Shown piece after piece: positions 25,056-32,560 of a stretch of DNA of 41,754 nt. The notes below the pieces were generated by a model that did no database searches, was not told the origin of the DNA, and saw only the letters and a program-made list of their open reading frames with translations. This DNA comes from Pseudomonadota bacterium (GTDB taxonomy: Bacteria; Pseudomonadota; Alphaproteobacteria; JACQOE01): the NCBI GenBank assembly GCA_016202695.1, contig JACQOE010000087.1, positions 1 through 41,754 on the forward strand, read 5' to 3'. The position numbers and the translations under genes are program-made. Within the stretch, counting starts at the first letter, position 1. Each line of letters opens with the position of its first letter.

Positions 25056-27740
25056 TCAGCCCGCCGTCCGCCTGCGGCGGACAACCCACTTGCGAGCCTC
25101 CTCGGCGAGCAGCATGGCGGCGGCGAAGGGCAGCGTGAACGCCCAGATATCCGCCTCGATCGGCGCCGTACCGAAGATGGCATTGCCGAGGTCGGTGTAC
25201 ACGATCAGCAGGACGGTCCCCGCCTCCACGGCGATGCCGAGCAGGATCAACCGGTTGCCGAACAGGCCCCGCCCCAGGGCCGACTCCCGCTCGCTCCGGC
25301 ACAAGAAGACGTTGACCACCTGGACGACGACGATCGCGGCCAGGCACGCGGTCGTCGCCCGTAGGTAGAGCGGTGCCGAGGCGGCCAGCGGCTCGCCCAG
25401 CGACCAGCCGCCGCGATAGAGGACGAAGAAGTAGGCCGCCATGGCGGCCAAGCCCTCCATCAGGCCAAGGAACAGATAGGATCGCAGCAGCAGCGAAAGG
25501 TCGAGGAGGCGCTGGCCCCGCCGTCGCGGTGGCCGGCGCATGGCGGCAGCGTCAGGCGGCTCGGCACCGAGCGCGAGCGCGGGCAGCATGTCGGTGCCGA
25601 GGTCAACGGCGAGAATCTGGATGATGGTCAACGGCAGTGGGATGCCGAACAGCGCGAAGGCCAGATACGGCACCAGCTCGGCAACGTTGGAGGTGAGGAT
25701 GTAGGTTATGAACTTGCGCACGTTGTCGAAGACGGTGCGGCCCTCCTCGATGACGTCGACGATGTTGGCGAAGTTGTCCTCGACCAGCACCATGTCGGCC
25801 GCCTCGCGTGCGACGGTGCTTCCCGAACGGCCCATGGCGATGCCAATGTCCGCTTCCTTGAGCGCGGGCGCGTCGTTCACACCGTCCCCGGTCGCCGCGA
25901 CCACGTGTCCCTTCGCCCGGAGCGCGCGCACGATTCCGAGCTTCTGGTCCGCGGCAAGCCGCGCGAAGATCACGTTGGGCCGGTCGAGCACCATGCGAAG
26001 TTGCGCCTCGGTCAGATGGCGCAGCCGATCGCCGGTGACGACCGGCGGCTCCTCGTCGGGCCCGACGAGTCCGATCCGGCGGGCGACCGCGACCGTAGTG
26101 TGGGGATGGTCGCCGGTGGTGATGATCACCTTGAGCCCGGCGTCGCGCGTCGTGCGAATCGCTTCCGCCACCCCGGCCCGGGGAGGATCCTCGAAGCCGA
26201 CGAGACCTAGGAACACGAGCTCCGCCTCGTCGGCGGGGACCGGTGCCGCCGCCGGCAAGAGCCGGTAGGCGAGGGCGAGCACGCGCAGCCCCTCCGCCGC
26301 GAGCCGGTCGCCGGCCTCTCCCGCCTGTCGGCGCATGTCGTCGGTCAAGACGGCCGGGCCAGCCGCGGTCTCGGCCCTCGTGCAGGCGGGGAGCACAGTT
26401 TCCAGTGCGCCTTTGGTGTAGAGGATCGGGCCGTCGGCGGAGTCGTGGATCGTCGACATCCGCTTGCGGTCGGCATCGAACGGGATCTCGCCGCGGAGCG
26501 GCCGCTCGGGCAGCGGCGCCCCCGCCGCTTCCGCCATCTCGACCAGAGCCGCCTCCATCGGGTCGCCCAGCCAGCCGCCCCTGCCGGCGCCCGTCCGTTT
26601 GAGCGTCTGACACCAGCGCGCCACCTCGCACAGTCGGCGATCCGCTGGCGCGGAGCGCGGCGCGATGGCGGCCGGCTCGGCGAACGCCCCCGTGCGGGCG
26701 AGGAAAAGCGTCCTCACCGCCATCAGGTTCTCGGTGAGTGTGCCGGTCTTGTCGGTGCAGATCACCGTCGCCGATCCCAGGGTCTCGACCGCCGGCAGGT
26801 GGCGGATCAGCACCTTGCGCCGGGCCATGCGCTGGGCGCCCATGGCGAGGGCAAGAGTGATGGTCGGCAGCAGGCCCTCGGGGACGTTGGCGACGATGAT
26901 GCCGATGCCGATCATCAGCGCATGCCACAACGAAAGCCCCTGCCAGAGGCCAACGAAGAAGAAGGCGATCCCGAGCCCTGTGGCGAGGACGGCGATCACG
27001 CGGCTGACGAGGGCGATTTCCTCGAAGAACGGCGAGCGGACCTCGGCCGTGACCTGCGTCAGGCGGGCGATCTTACCGAATTCCGTGTTGCGGCCAGTGG
27101 CGAACACTACTGCCGTTCCCTCGCCGGAAAGGACGGAGGTGCCAGCGAGGAGCACGTTGGCGCTGTGCACGCTGTCGGGCGCATCGGTGGGCGCGGGAGT
27201 GCGGGCCACCGGCGTCGCCTCTCCGGTCACGGTGGCGTTGTTTACGCGCAAGGCGAAGGCCTCCACCAGTCGGCAGTCGGCGGCCACACTGTCGCCTTGG
27301 CCGACCAGGACGACATCGCCAGGGACGACCTCCTCACTCTGAACCACCGTGACCACGCCGCCGCGGACGACCTTCACCGCCACCGGCAGCAGCTTGGCCA
27401 GGGCGGCAAGCGTGCGCTCCGAGCGGTACTCCTGCACGAAGGCGAACAGCCCGTTGACTGCGATCACCGCGACGATGGCATAGCCGAGGGCCGCCATGCC
27501 GAGGCCGGGCTGGCTCAGTTCGGCGGCGAACGCGATGGCGGCCGCGAACCAGAGCAGGAGCGCGAAGAAGTGGGTGAAGCTGCCGATCAAGCGGATGGAG
27601 AGCGGCTTGCCCCGCACGCGCTCGACCGCGTTGGGGCCGAATTCGGCCAGCCGCCGCGCGGCCTCGGCGGCGGTCAGGCCGGCGCGACCAGAGTGGAGGC
27701 TCGCGAGGGCCTCGTCCGCGGACAGCGAATAGACGTTCAT
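25056..27740 (-). CDS. P2-type cation-transporting ATPase (Na+/K+-ATPase-like signature)
   Basis: The 894-residue P-type ATPase has an N-terminal cation-ATPase domain (10-75), actuator loop TGEATP (172-177), helix 4 motif VANVPEGLLPTIT (283-294), phosphorylated Asp330 in CTDKTGTLTEN, nucleotide-domain KGALE (443-447), hinge GDGVNDAPALK (618-628) and helix 6 DLGTDMLPALALGAEPP (713-729). The PEGLL and DLGTDM forms match the animal Na+/K+ and H+/K+ pumps rather than SERCA (PEGLP, NLVTDG). Bacterial relatives are usually annotated only as cation-transporting ATPases. The ATG at 27740 follows GGGAG at close spacing; a GTG six codons upstream is also possible. Its codons look less GC-biased at third positions than neighbours, which may indicate later acquisition. 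Confidence 0.92.
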   Translation of the reverse strand: MNVYSLSADEALASLHSGRAGLTAAEAARRLAEFGPNAVERVRGKPLSIRLIGSFTHFFALLLWFAAAIAFAAELSQPGLGMAALGYAIVAVIAVNGLFAFVQEYRSERTLAALAKLLPVAVKVVRGGVVTVVQSEEVVPGDVVLVGQGDSVAADCRLVEAFALRVNNATVTGEATPVARTPAPTDAPDSVHSANVLLAGTSVLSGEGTAVVFATGRNTEFGKIARLTQVTAEVRSPFFEEIALVSRVIAVLATGLGIAFFFVGLWQGLSLWHALMIGIGIIVANVPEGLLPTITLALAMGAQRMARRKVLIRHLPAVETLGSATVICTDKTGTLTENLMAVRTLFLARTGAFAEPAAIAPRSAPADRRLCEVARWCQTLKRTGAGRGGWLGDPMEAALVEMAEAAGAPLPERPLRGEIPFDADRKRMSTIHDSADGPILYTKGALETVLPACTRAETAAGPAVLTDDMRRQAGEAGDRLAAEGLRVLALAYRLLPAAAPVPADEAELVFLGLVGFEDPPRAGVAEAIRTTRDAGLKVIITTGDHPHTTVAVARRIGLVGPDEEPPVVTGDRLRHLTEAQLRMVLDRPNVIFARLAADQKLGIVRALRAKGHVVAATGDGVNDAPALKEADIGIAMGRSGSTVAREAADMVLVEDNFANIVDVIEEGRTVFDNVRKFITYILTSNVAELVPYLAFALFGIPLPLTIIQILAVDLGTDMLPALALGAEPPDAAAMRRPPRRRGQRLLDLSLLLRSYLFLGLMEGLAAMAAYFFVLYRGGWSLGEPLAASAPLYLRATTACLAAIVVVQVVNVFLCRSERESALGRGLFGNRLILLGIAVEAGTVLLIVYTDLGNAIFGTAPIEADIWAFTLPFAAAMLLAEEARKWVVRRRRTAG

Positions 27741-27923
27741 CGCGCGCTCCCGGGCCACTTCCCTCCGCCGGCACCAGATTCGCCCTGGCGTTCGCCCGCG
27801 CCCCGGCGAATGAAATCACCTTGGGCGGGTCCTGTCACGACTCCGCCGCGCCGATCCCGGTGGAGGTCCTATCGACCATCGCATCTCGGCTCCGCACGCG
27901 CGGGGCCGACGCACCGGCGGAAA

Positions 27924-27945
27924 CGGTTCGATCCCGGTTCGATCC
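27924..27945. repeat. Tandem 11-base repeat CGGTTCGATCC x2
   Basis: CGGTTCGATCC occurs twice in a row (27924-27934 and 27935-27945) with no spacer. It contains TTCGATC, which looks like a tRNA T-loop, but the flanks do not pair as a T-arm or acceptor stem. It lies in the long divergent gap, 200 bases before the first DctP start, so a protein-binding role is possible but unproven. Confidence 0.7.
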
Positions 27946-28038
27946 CCGCGGCGGGTGGGTGGCGGCCCGACGGTCGCCCGCGTGCCGGCGAATCCTCGCG
28001 GCGCGCGCCGCGCGGCCCGGCCCCGTCGGCCGGCGCGA

Positions 28039-28092
28039 TGGACGCTGGCGCCGGCTTGGGCTAGGATTTTCCCGCTTGCTAGGATTTTTCCG
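28039..28092 (+). promoter_or_regulatory. Candidate tandem promoters of the TRAP operon (repeat GCTAGGATTTTYCCG)
   Basis: GCTAGGATTTTCCCG (28060-28074) and GCTAGGATTTTTCCG (28078-28092) are nearly identical and 18 bases apart. Each contains TAGGAT, a fair -10 box. The first has TGGACG (28039-28044) 17 bases upstream (four of six matches to -35); the second has TTGGGC (28056-28061) 18 bases upstream. They lie 55-85 bases before the DctP start, in the right place for the operon promoter. Confidence 0.45.
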
Positions 28093-28146
28093 GTATCCGG
28101 ACGTCCCCGCGGCTGTGCGGGGGGATCAACGATAAAGGGGGTTCGC

Positions 28147-29217
28147 ATGTCCAAGACGGTTTTCTCATCCCTGCTGTCGTCTGTCGGTGCCGTCGCCCTG
28201 GGCGGCGCGCTGGCGGCGTCGGCTGCGGCTGCCGAGCTGCCGCGCACCCACGTCAAGGTGATCGGGCTCAACAGCCCGACCGTGGCCTCGTTCCTCGACG
28301 AGGTGCCGTTCTGGCGGGAGACCATCGCCAAGGACTCGAACGGCCAGGTGACCGCCGACATTACCCCGCTCGACCAGATGGGCATCGACGACAAGACCAT
28401 GCTCCGGCTGCTCAAGCTGGGGGTGATGGACTTTGCCTCGATGGACATCAGCAAGATGGCCGGGGACGACCCGCACTTCGAGGGCTGCGACCTGGCCGGG
28501 ATCAGCCTCGACATCAAAAAGGCGCGGGCCGGCTGCGACGCCTACCGCGCCGTCCTCGACGGCCTGATGCAGAAGAACTGGGGCGCCAAGCTGCTGGCCT
28601 TCGGCACCAACCCGCCGCAGGTCTTCTGGTGCCGGGTGCCGATCGCCGGACTCGCCGATCTCAAGGGCAAGAAGGTCCGGGTCTTCAACAAGACCATGAT
28701 CGACTTCCTCAACGGCGTCGGCGCGACCGCCGTCAACATGGCCTTCGCCGAGGTGATTCCGGCGATGCAGCGCGGCGTGGTCGACTGCGGGGTGACCGGG
28801 ACGTTGAGCGGCAACACCGCCGGCTGGCCGGAGGTGACCACCCATCTCTATCCCATGTACCTGGGCTGGAGCATCAACGTCCACGCCGTCAACCTCAATT
28901 CGTGGAAGCGCTTTGACCCGGCGGTGCAGAAGTTCATCCTCGACGAGTTCAAGAAGTTCGAGGACAAGATGTGGGCGACCGGCGCCGCCGCCGTGGCCGA
29001 CGCCGAGAACTGCAACTTCGGCAAGCAGCCCTGCAAGATGGGCAAGCCGGCCAAGCTGACCCTGGTCCCGGTCTCGGCGGCCGACGCGGCGGAGCACAAG
29101 AAGCTCCTCGAGACGGCGGTGCTCAAGGGCTGGGCGTCGCGCTGCGGGGGGCCTTGCGCCAAGGAGTGGAACGAGACCGTGGGCAAGGTTCTCGGCCTCA
29201 CCGCGCCGGTCAACTGA
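28147..29217 (+). CDS. dctP: TRAP transporter DctP-type solute-binding protein, copy 1
   Basis: The 356-residue periplasmic binding protein has a signal peptide (residues 1-29, cleavage near SAAAA-ELP). The mature domain contains the DctP blocks LADLKGKKVRVFNKTMIDF and MAFAEVIPAMQRGVVDCGVTG. Family members use an Arg in the cleft to hold a carboxylate. Several Cys are present (CRVPIA, ENCNFGKQPCK, RCGGPCAKE), more than usual, so disulfides are possible. ATG 28147 has AAAGGGGG upstream. A paralogue encoded next (29481) is roughly 87% identical by eye in the mature part. The two differ mostly near the mature N-terminus (GLNSPTVASFLDEV here) and in residues 225-270, so ligand preference may differ. 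Confidence 0.93.
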   Translation: MSKTVFSSLLSSVGAVALGGALAASAAAAELPRTHVKVIGLNSPTVASFLDEVPFWRETIAKDSNGQVTADITPLDQMGIDDKTMLRLLKLGVMDFASMDISKMAGDDPHFEGCDLAGISLDIKKARAGCDAYRAVLDGLMQKNWGAKLLAFGTNPPQVFWCRVPIAGLADLKGKKVRVFNKTMIDFLNGVGATAVNMAFAEVIPAMQRGVVDCGVTGTLSGNTAGWPEVTTHLYPMYLGWSINVHAVNLNSWKRFDPAVQKFILDEFKKFEDKMWATGAAAVADAENCNFGKQPCKMGKPAKLTLVPVSAADAAEHKKLLETAVLKGWASRCGGPCAKEWNETVGKVLGLTAPVN

Positions 29218-29480
29218 GGCGGTCGCCGGGGGCCGCATCCGCGGGCAAGGCCGACGATCGCCGGCACCCTCGGGGGAAGCCGGTCGCGGCCCACCCGCGG
29301 ATGGCGCCGCCGGGCAGGGCGGCGCCCCCGGTGCAGCATGGATGCGATCTTGCCGTCGCCGGGCCGCGGGGCGGGCTTGGCCGGTGGACGCCCTTTCCGG
29401 CCAAGGGGGCAAAGGGTAGGATGGGGCCTGTTCAGACAACCGCGCCGAAGTCGCGGGGGACTTAAACGCAGGGGGCTCGC
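29218..29480. other. Gap between the two DctP genes, with a hairpin
   Basis: The 263 bases separate the paralogues. GGCGCCGCC (29303-29311) and GGCGGCGCC (29318-29326) form a 9-base-pair hairpin with a six-base loop and no T tract. TAGGAT (29417-29422) with TTTCCG (29394-29399) at 17 bases is a weak promoter candidate for the second copy. CAGGGGGCTCGC directly before ATG 29481 resembles the site before the first copy. Confidence 0.4.
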
Positions 29481-30563
29481 ATGTCTAAGATCAGATATCG
29501 GACGCTGTACTCGTCGGCACTCTCGTGTTTCGGGGCACTCGCCCTGGGCGGGGCGCTGGCGGCGTCGGCTGCGGCCGCCGAGCTGCCGCGCACCCACGTC
29601 AAGGTGATCGGGGCCTACAGCACGATCGTGGCGTCGTTTAAGGTCGAGATACCGTTCTGGAAAGAGACGATCCCGAAAGATTCCAACGGCATGGTGACGG
29701 CCGACATCACCCCTCAGGACCAGTTGGGCATCGACGACAAGACCATGCTCCGGCTGCTCAAGCTGGGGGTGATGGACTTCGCCGAGATGGACATCAGCAA
29801 GATGGCCGGGGACGACCCGCACTTCGAGGGCTGCGACCTGGCCGGCGTCAGCCTCGACCTCAAGAAGGCGCGGGCCGGCTGCGACGCCTACCGCGCCGTC
29901 CTCGACGGCCTGATGCAGAAGAACTGGAACGCCAAGCTGCTGGCCTTCGGCACCAACCCGCCGCAGGTCTTCTGGTGCCGGGTGCCGATCGCCGGGCTCG
30001 CCGATCTCAAGGGCAAGAAGGTCCGGGTCTTCAACAAGACCATGATCGACTTCCTCAACGGCGTCGGCGCAACCGCCGTCAACATGGCCTTCGCCGAGGT
30101 TGTGCCGGCATTGCAGCGCGGCGTGGTCGACTGCGGGGTGACCGGGACGTTGAGCGGCAACACCGCCGGCTGGCCGGAGGTGACCACCCATCTCTATCCG
30201 ATGTCGCTGGGCTGGAGCATCCAGGTGTACGCCGCCAACCTGAACTCGTGGAACCGGCTCAACCCGGCGGTTCAGGCGTTCTTCGTCCGGGAGTACAAGA
30301 AGTTCGAGGACGCCCTGTGGGCGACCGGCGCCGAGGCGATAGCCGACGCCGAGAACTGCAACTTCGGCAAGCAGCCCTGCAAGATGGGCAAGCCGGCCAA
30401 GCTGACCCAGGTTCCGGTCTCGGCGGCCGACGGCGACATGCACAAGAAGCTGATCGAGACGGCGGTGCTCAAGGGCTGGGCGTCGCGCTGCGGCGGGGCG
30501 TGCGCCAAGGAGTGGAACGAGACCGTGGGCAAGACCCTCGGCTACACCGCGCCGGTCAACTGA
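29481..30563 (+). CDS. dctP: TRAP transporter DctP-type solute-binding protein, copy 2
   Basis: The 360-residue paralogue of the preceding gene has a signal peptide of about 33 residues. The DctP core blocks are the same, including LKGKKVRVFNKTMIDF and RGVVDCGVTGTLSGNTAGW. It differs at the mature N-terminus (GAYSTIVASFKVEI instead of GLNSPTVASFLDEV), around NSWNRLNPAVQAFFVREY, and in single residues such as SLGWSIQVYA. These changes cluster near the ligand cleft entrance in this fold (inference from DctP structures), so the two proteins may offer different ligands to the same DctQM permease. ATG 29481 has AGGGGG upstream. A very stable hairpin follows its stop by 30 bases. Confidence 0.93.
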   Translation: MSKIRYRTLYSSALSCFGALALGGALAASAAAAELPRTHVKVIGAYSTIVASFKVEIPFWKETIPKDSNGMVTADITPQDQLGIDDKTMLRLLKLGVMDFAEMDISKMAGDDPHFEGCDLAGVSLDLKKARAGCDAYRAVLDGLMQKNWNAKLLAFGTNPPQVFWCRVPIAGLADLKGKKVRVFNKTMIDFLNGVGATAVNMAFAEVVPALQRGVVDCGVTGTLSGNTAGWPEVTTHLYPMSLGWSIQVYAANLNSWNRLNPAVQAFFVREYKKFEDALWATGAEAIADAENCNFGKQPCKMGKPAKLTQVPVSAADGDMHKKLIETAVLKGWASRCGGACAKEWNETVGKTLGYTAPVN

Positions 30564-30593
30564 GGGGGCGCCGGAGCCGTTCATGTCATGTGA

Positions 30594-30621
30594 GCGGGCG
30601 CTTCCTTCGGGAAGCGCCCGC
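30594..30621 (+). promoter_or_regulatory. Perfect 12-bp hairpin with cUUCGg tetraloop between DctP2 and DctQ
   Basis: GCGGGCGCTTCC (30594-30605), loop TTCG (30606-30609) and GGAAGCGCCCGC (30610-30621) form a perfect 12-base-pair stem with the extra-stable C-UUCG-G loop in transcript orientation. There is no T tract, so it does not look like an intrinsic terminator. It lies between the binding-protein and permease genes and probably protects upstream mRNA from 3' decay or partly blocks read-through, giving more binding protein than permease. Confidence 0.85.
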
Positions 30622-30652
30622 GGTTCCGGCTCTGAGCGATAGCAACCAGGTC

Positions 30653-31252
30653 ATGGATCGTCTGATTGACTTCGCCGAACGGGCCTGCCGAATGGGGGCC
30701 TGGCTCAGCGGCATTCTCATCCTCGGCGCCGCGCTCCTGATCGGAGTCGAGGTGGTTGTGCGCAAGGCGTTCGGCCTCTCGCTCGGCGGCGCCGACGAGC
30801 TCGCCGGCTTCTCGCTGGCGATCTGCACCGCCTGGGGGATGAGTTTCGCCCTTCTCCATCGCGCCCACATCCGGATCGACTCGCTCTACGCCCTGCTGCC
30901 GGTCCGCCTGTGCGCGATCCTCGACATCCTCAGCCTCGCCGCCTTCGCCGTCTTCTTCTCGCTGGTCGGTTGGCGGGCCTACGGGGTCTTGGAGCAGTCC
31001 TACTCGGTCGGCGCGCACTCGGTCTCGCCGCTGGGCACGCCGCTCGTCGTTCCCCAGGCGCTCTGGGTGGTGGGGTTCGCCGTCTTCCTCGTGGTCGCGC
31101 TGCTCCTGTTCGTGCGGGCGCTGTTCGCCTTCGCCACCGGCGACGCGCCCGGCGTCCAGCGCCTGATCGGCTCGCGCTCGGCCCGCGAGGAGGTGGAGGA
31201 GGAAATCGCCGAGGTCGGGAAGGTGCGCGGGATGGGCGAGGTGCGGCAATGA
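30653..31252 (+). CDS. dctQ: TRAP transporter small permease DctQ
   Basis: The 199-residue inner-membrane protein has four hydrophobic helices (first at GAWLSGILILGAALLIGVEV). The Q-family loop VVRKAFGLSLGGADELAGFSL is present, and HRAHIRIDSLYALLP follows helix 2, typical of DctQ. The C-terminus is charged (REEVEEEIAEVGK). It pairs with DctM to form the membrane part of the TRAP system. The ATG at 30653 has only a weak AGG site after the hairpin. Its stop overlaps the DctM start (ATGA), so both permease proteins are probably translated in equal amounts. Confidence 0.93.
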   Translation: MDRLIDFAERACRMGAWLSGILILGAALLIGVEVVVRKAFGLSLGGADELAGFSLAICTAWGMSFALLHRAHIRIDSLYALLPVRLCAILDILSLAAFAVFFSLVGWRAYGVLEQSYSVGAHSVSPLGTPLVVPQALWVVGFAVFLVVALLLFVRALFAFATGDAPGVQRLIGSRSAREEVEEEIAEVGKVRGMGEVRQ

Positions 31253-32532
31253 TCGGCTCGACGCTCACCCTCCTTCTCGGCATGCTCGCCCTGTCGATCC
31301 CGGTGGCGGGGGTGCTGGGCGTGCTCGGCCTCTTTCTCACCGGCATCTACGCGCCGCTGCCGCTGAGCCTGGCGATCGGCGAGATCTCCTGGGCGGTGTC
31401 GACCAACTTCATCCTGGTCGCCATTCCGTTTTTCATCCTCCTGGGCGAGATCCTGCTCCGCGCCGGCATCGCCGAGCGGATGTACGGGGCGATGATCCAG
31501 TGGGTCTCGTGGCTGCCGGGCGGGCTGATGCACTCCAACATCGTCGCCTGCACCCTGTTCGCCGCCACCTCGGGCTCGAGCGTGGCCACCGCCGCCACCA
31601 TCGGCACGGTGGCCATCAGCGAGATCGACAAGCACGGCTACAACGAGCGCTTCTTCTTAGGCACGCTGGCCGCCGGGGGCACGCTCGGCATCCTGATCCC
31701 GCCGTCGATCAACCTGATCGTCTACGGCGCCTTGACCGAGACCTCGATCCCCAAGCTCTATCTTGCCGGGATCGTGCCGGGGCTGGCGCTCGCCCTCCTC
31801 TTCATGGTCACCGTGCTGGTCGCCTGCGCCATCCACCCGGGTCTCGGCGGACGGAGGATCGAGACCGACTGGGAGGCGCGGATCAAGAGCCTTCCCGACC
31901 TGGTGGCGCCGCTGGTGATCTTCATGCTGGTGGTGGGCTCGATCTACGCCGGGCTCGCCACCCCCACCGAGGCGGCCGGGCTGGGGGTCATCGGCGCGCT
32001 CGCCGTCGCCGCTTGGCGCCAGCGCCTGACGATGGCGATGCTCCGCCAGGCGATCGAGGGCACGGTGCGCACCACCGCCATGATCATGGCCATCCTGGTG
32101 GCCGCCTATTTCCTCAACTTCGTGATCACCTCGATCGGGCTCACCATGCAGGTCAACCGCTTCATCACCGACCTCGGCATGTCGCCCCAGGGCACCATGG
32201 CGATGGTGATCATCTTCTATCTCATCCTCGGCATGTTCATGGAGACCCTTTCCATGATGGTGGCCACCGTGCCGATCATCACGCCCCTGGTCGTGCATCT
32301 CGGCTTCGATCCGGTCTGGTTCGGAATCATGATCGTGCTCCTGATCGAAACCGCGATGATCACCCCGCCGGTGGGCATCAACCTCTTCGTCGTCCAGGGG
32401 GTGCGCGGGCGGGGCCAGCTCCACGACATCATGCTGGGCGCGGCTCCCTTCGTGGTGACGCTGGTGATCATGATCGTGCTCATCGTCATCTACCCCGACA
32501 TCGCGCTCTGGCTGCCCAGGGTCGTCGGCTGA
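31249..32532 (+). CDS. dctM: TRAP transporter large permease DctM
   Basis: The 427-residue inner-membrane transport subunit has the DctM hallmarks: ATSGSSVATAATIGTVAI, AAGGTLGILIPPSINLIVYG, ATPTEAAGLGVIGAL and ETAMITPPVGINLFVVQG. These are the repeated Gly/Pro-rich discontinuous helices around the ion and substrate sites. The length is normal (about 425). It overlaps dctQ by four bases and is followed after 28 bases by an amidase gene on the same strand, which suggests the imported solute is an amide or is linked to amide metabolism. Confidence 0.95.
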   Translation: MIGSTLTLLLGMLALSIPVAGVLGVLGLFLTGIYAPLPLSLAIGEISWAVSTNFILVAIPFFILLGEILLRAGIAERMYGAMIQWVSWLPGGLMHSNIVACTLFAATSGSSVATAATIGTVAISEIDKHGYNERFFLGTLAAGGTLGILIPPSINLIVYGALTETSIPKLYLAGIVPGLALALLFMVTVLVACAIHPGLGGRRIETDWEARIKSLPDLVAPLVIFMLVVGSIYAGLATPTEAAGLGVIGALAVAAWRQRLTMAMLRQAIEGTVRTTAMIMAILVAAYFLNFVITSIGLTMQVNRFITDLGMSPQGTMAMVIIFYLILGMFMETLSMMVATVPIITPLVVHLGFDPVWFGIMIVLLIETAMITPPVGINLFVVQGVRGRGQLHDIMLGAAPFVVTLVIMIVLIVIYPDIALWLPRVVG

Positions 32533-32560
32533 CGCCGCCGGGACGGGGGAGGGAGACCGG

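Larger units (their letters stand above)
27741..28146. other. Divergent intergenic region with short tandem repeats
   Basis: The 406 non-coding bases lie between the minus-strand ATPase and the plus-strand TRAP operon. They contain a perfect tandem 11-base repeat (27924-27945), a pair of 15-base repeats with -10-like TAGGAT hexamers (28060-28092) and a small hairpin (CCCCGC 28105-28110 with GCGGGG 28117-28122). AAAGGGGG precedes the ATG at 28147. I found no credible small gene here: open frames in the stretch lack any protein-like pattern or ribosome binding site. Confidence 0.6.
28147..30563 (+). repeat. Tandem gene duplication of the DctP binding protein
   Basis: The two copies (28147-29217 and 29481-30563) are direct repeats about 1.07 kb long, offset by 1346 bases from shortly after the start codons. 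The second has four extra residues in the signal peptide. A block of over 50 residues (AKLLAFGTNPPQ to NMAFAEV) is identical in protein, with almost identical DNA. The untranslated regions between them are not repeated except near the ribosome binding site. Recent duplication or gene conversion is the simplest explanation. Confidence 0.9.

Noticed and set aside
23431-25347. Long minus-strand open frame opposite the aminotransferase
   Set aside because: It is a shadow of the plus-strand gene: composition is biased, it crosses the convergent junction and it contains no recognisable domain.
27915-27950. tRNA-like T-loop GGTTCGATCC in the gap before DctP1
   Set aside because: The flanking bases do not form a 5-bp T-stem or 7-bp acceptor stem, and no D- or anticodon arm is present; the motif is explained by a tandem 11-base repeat.
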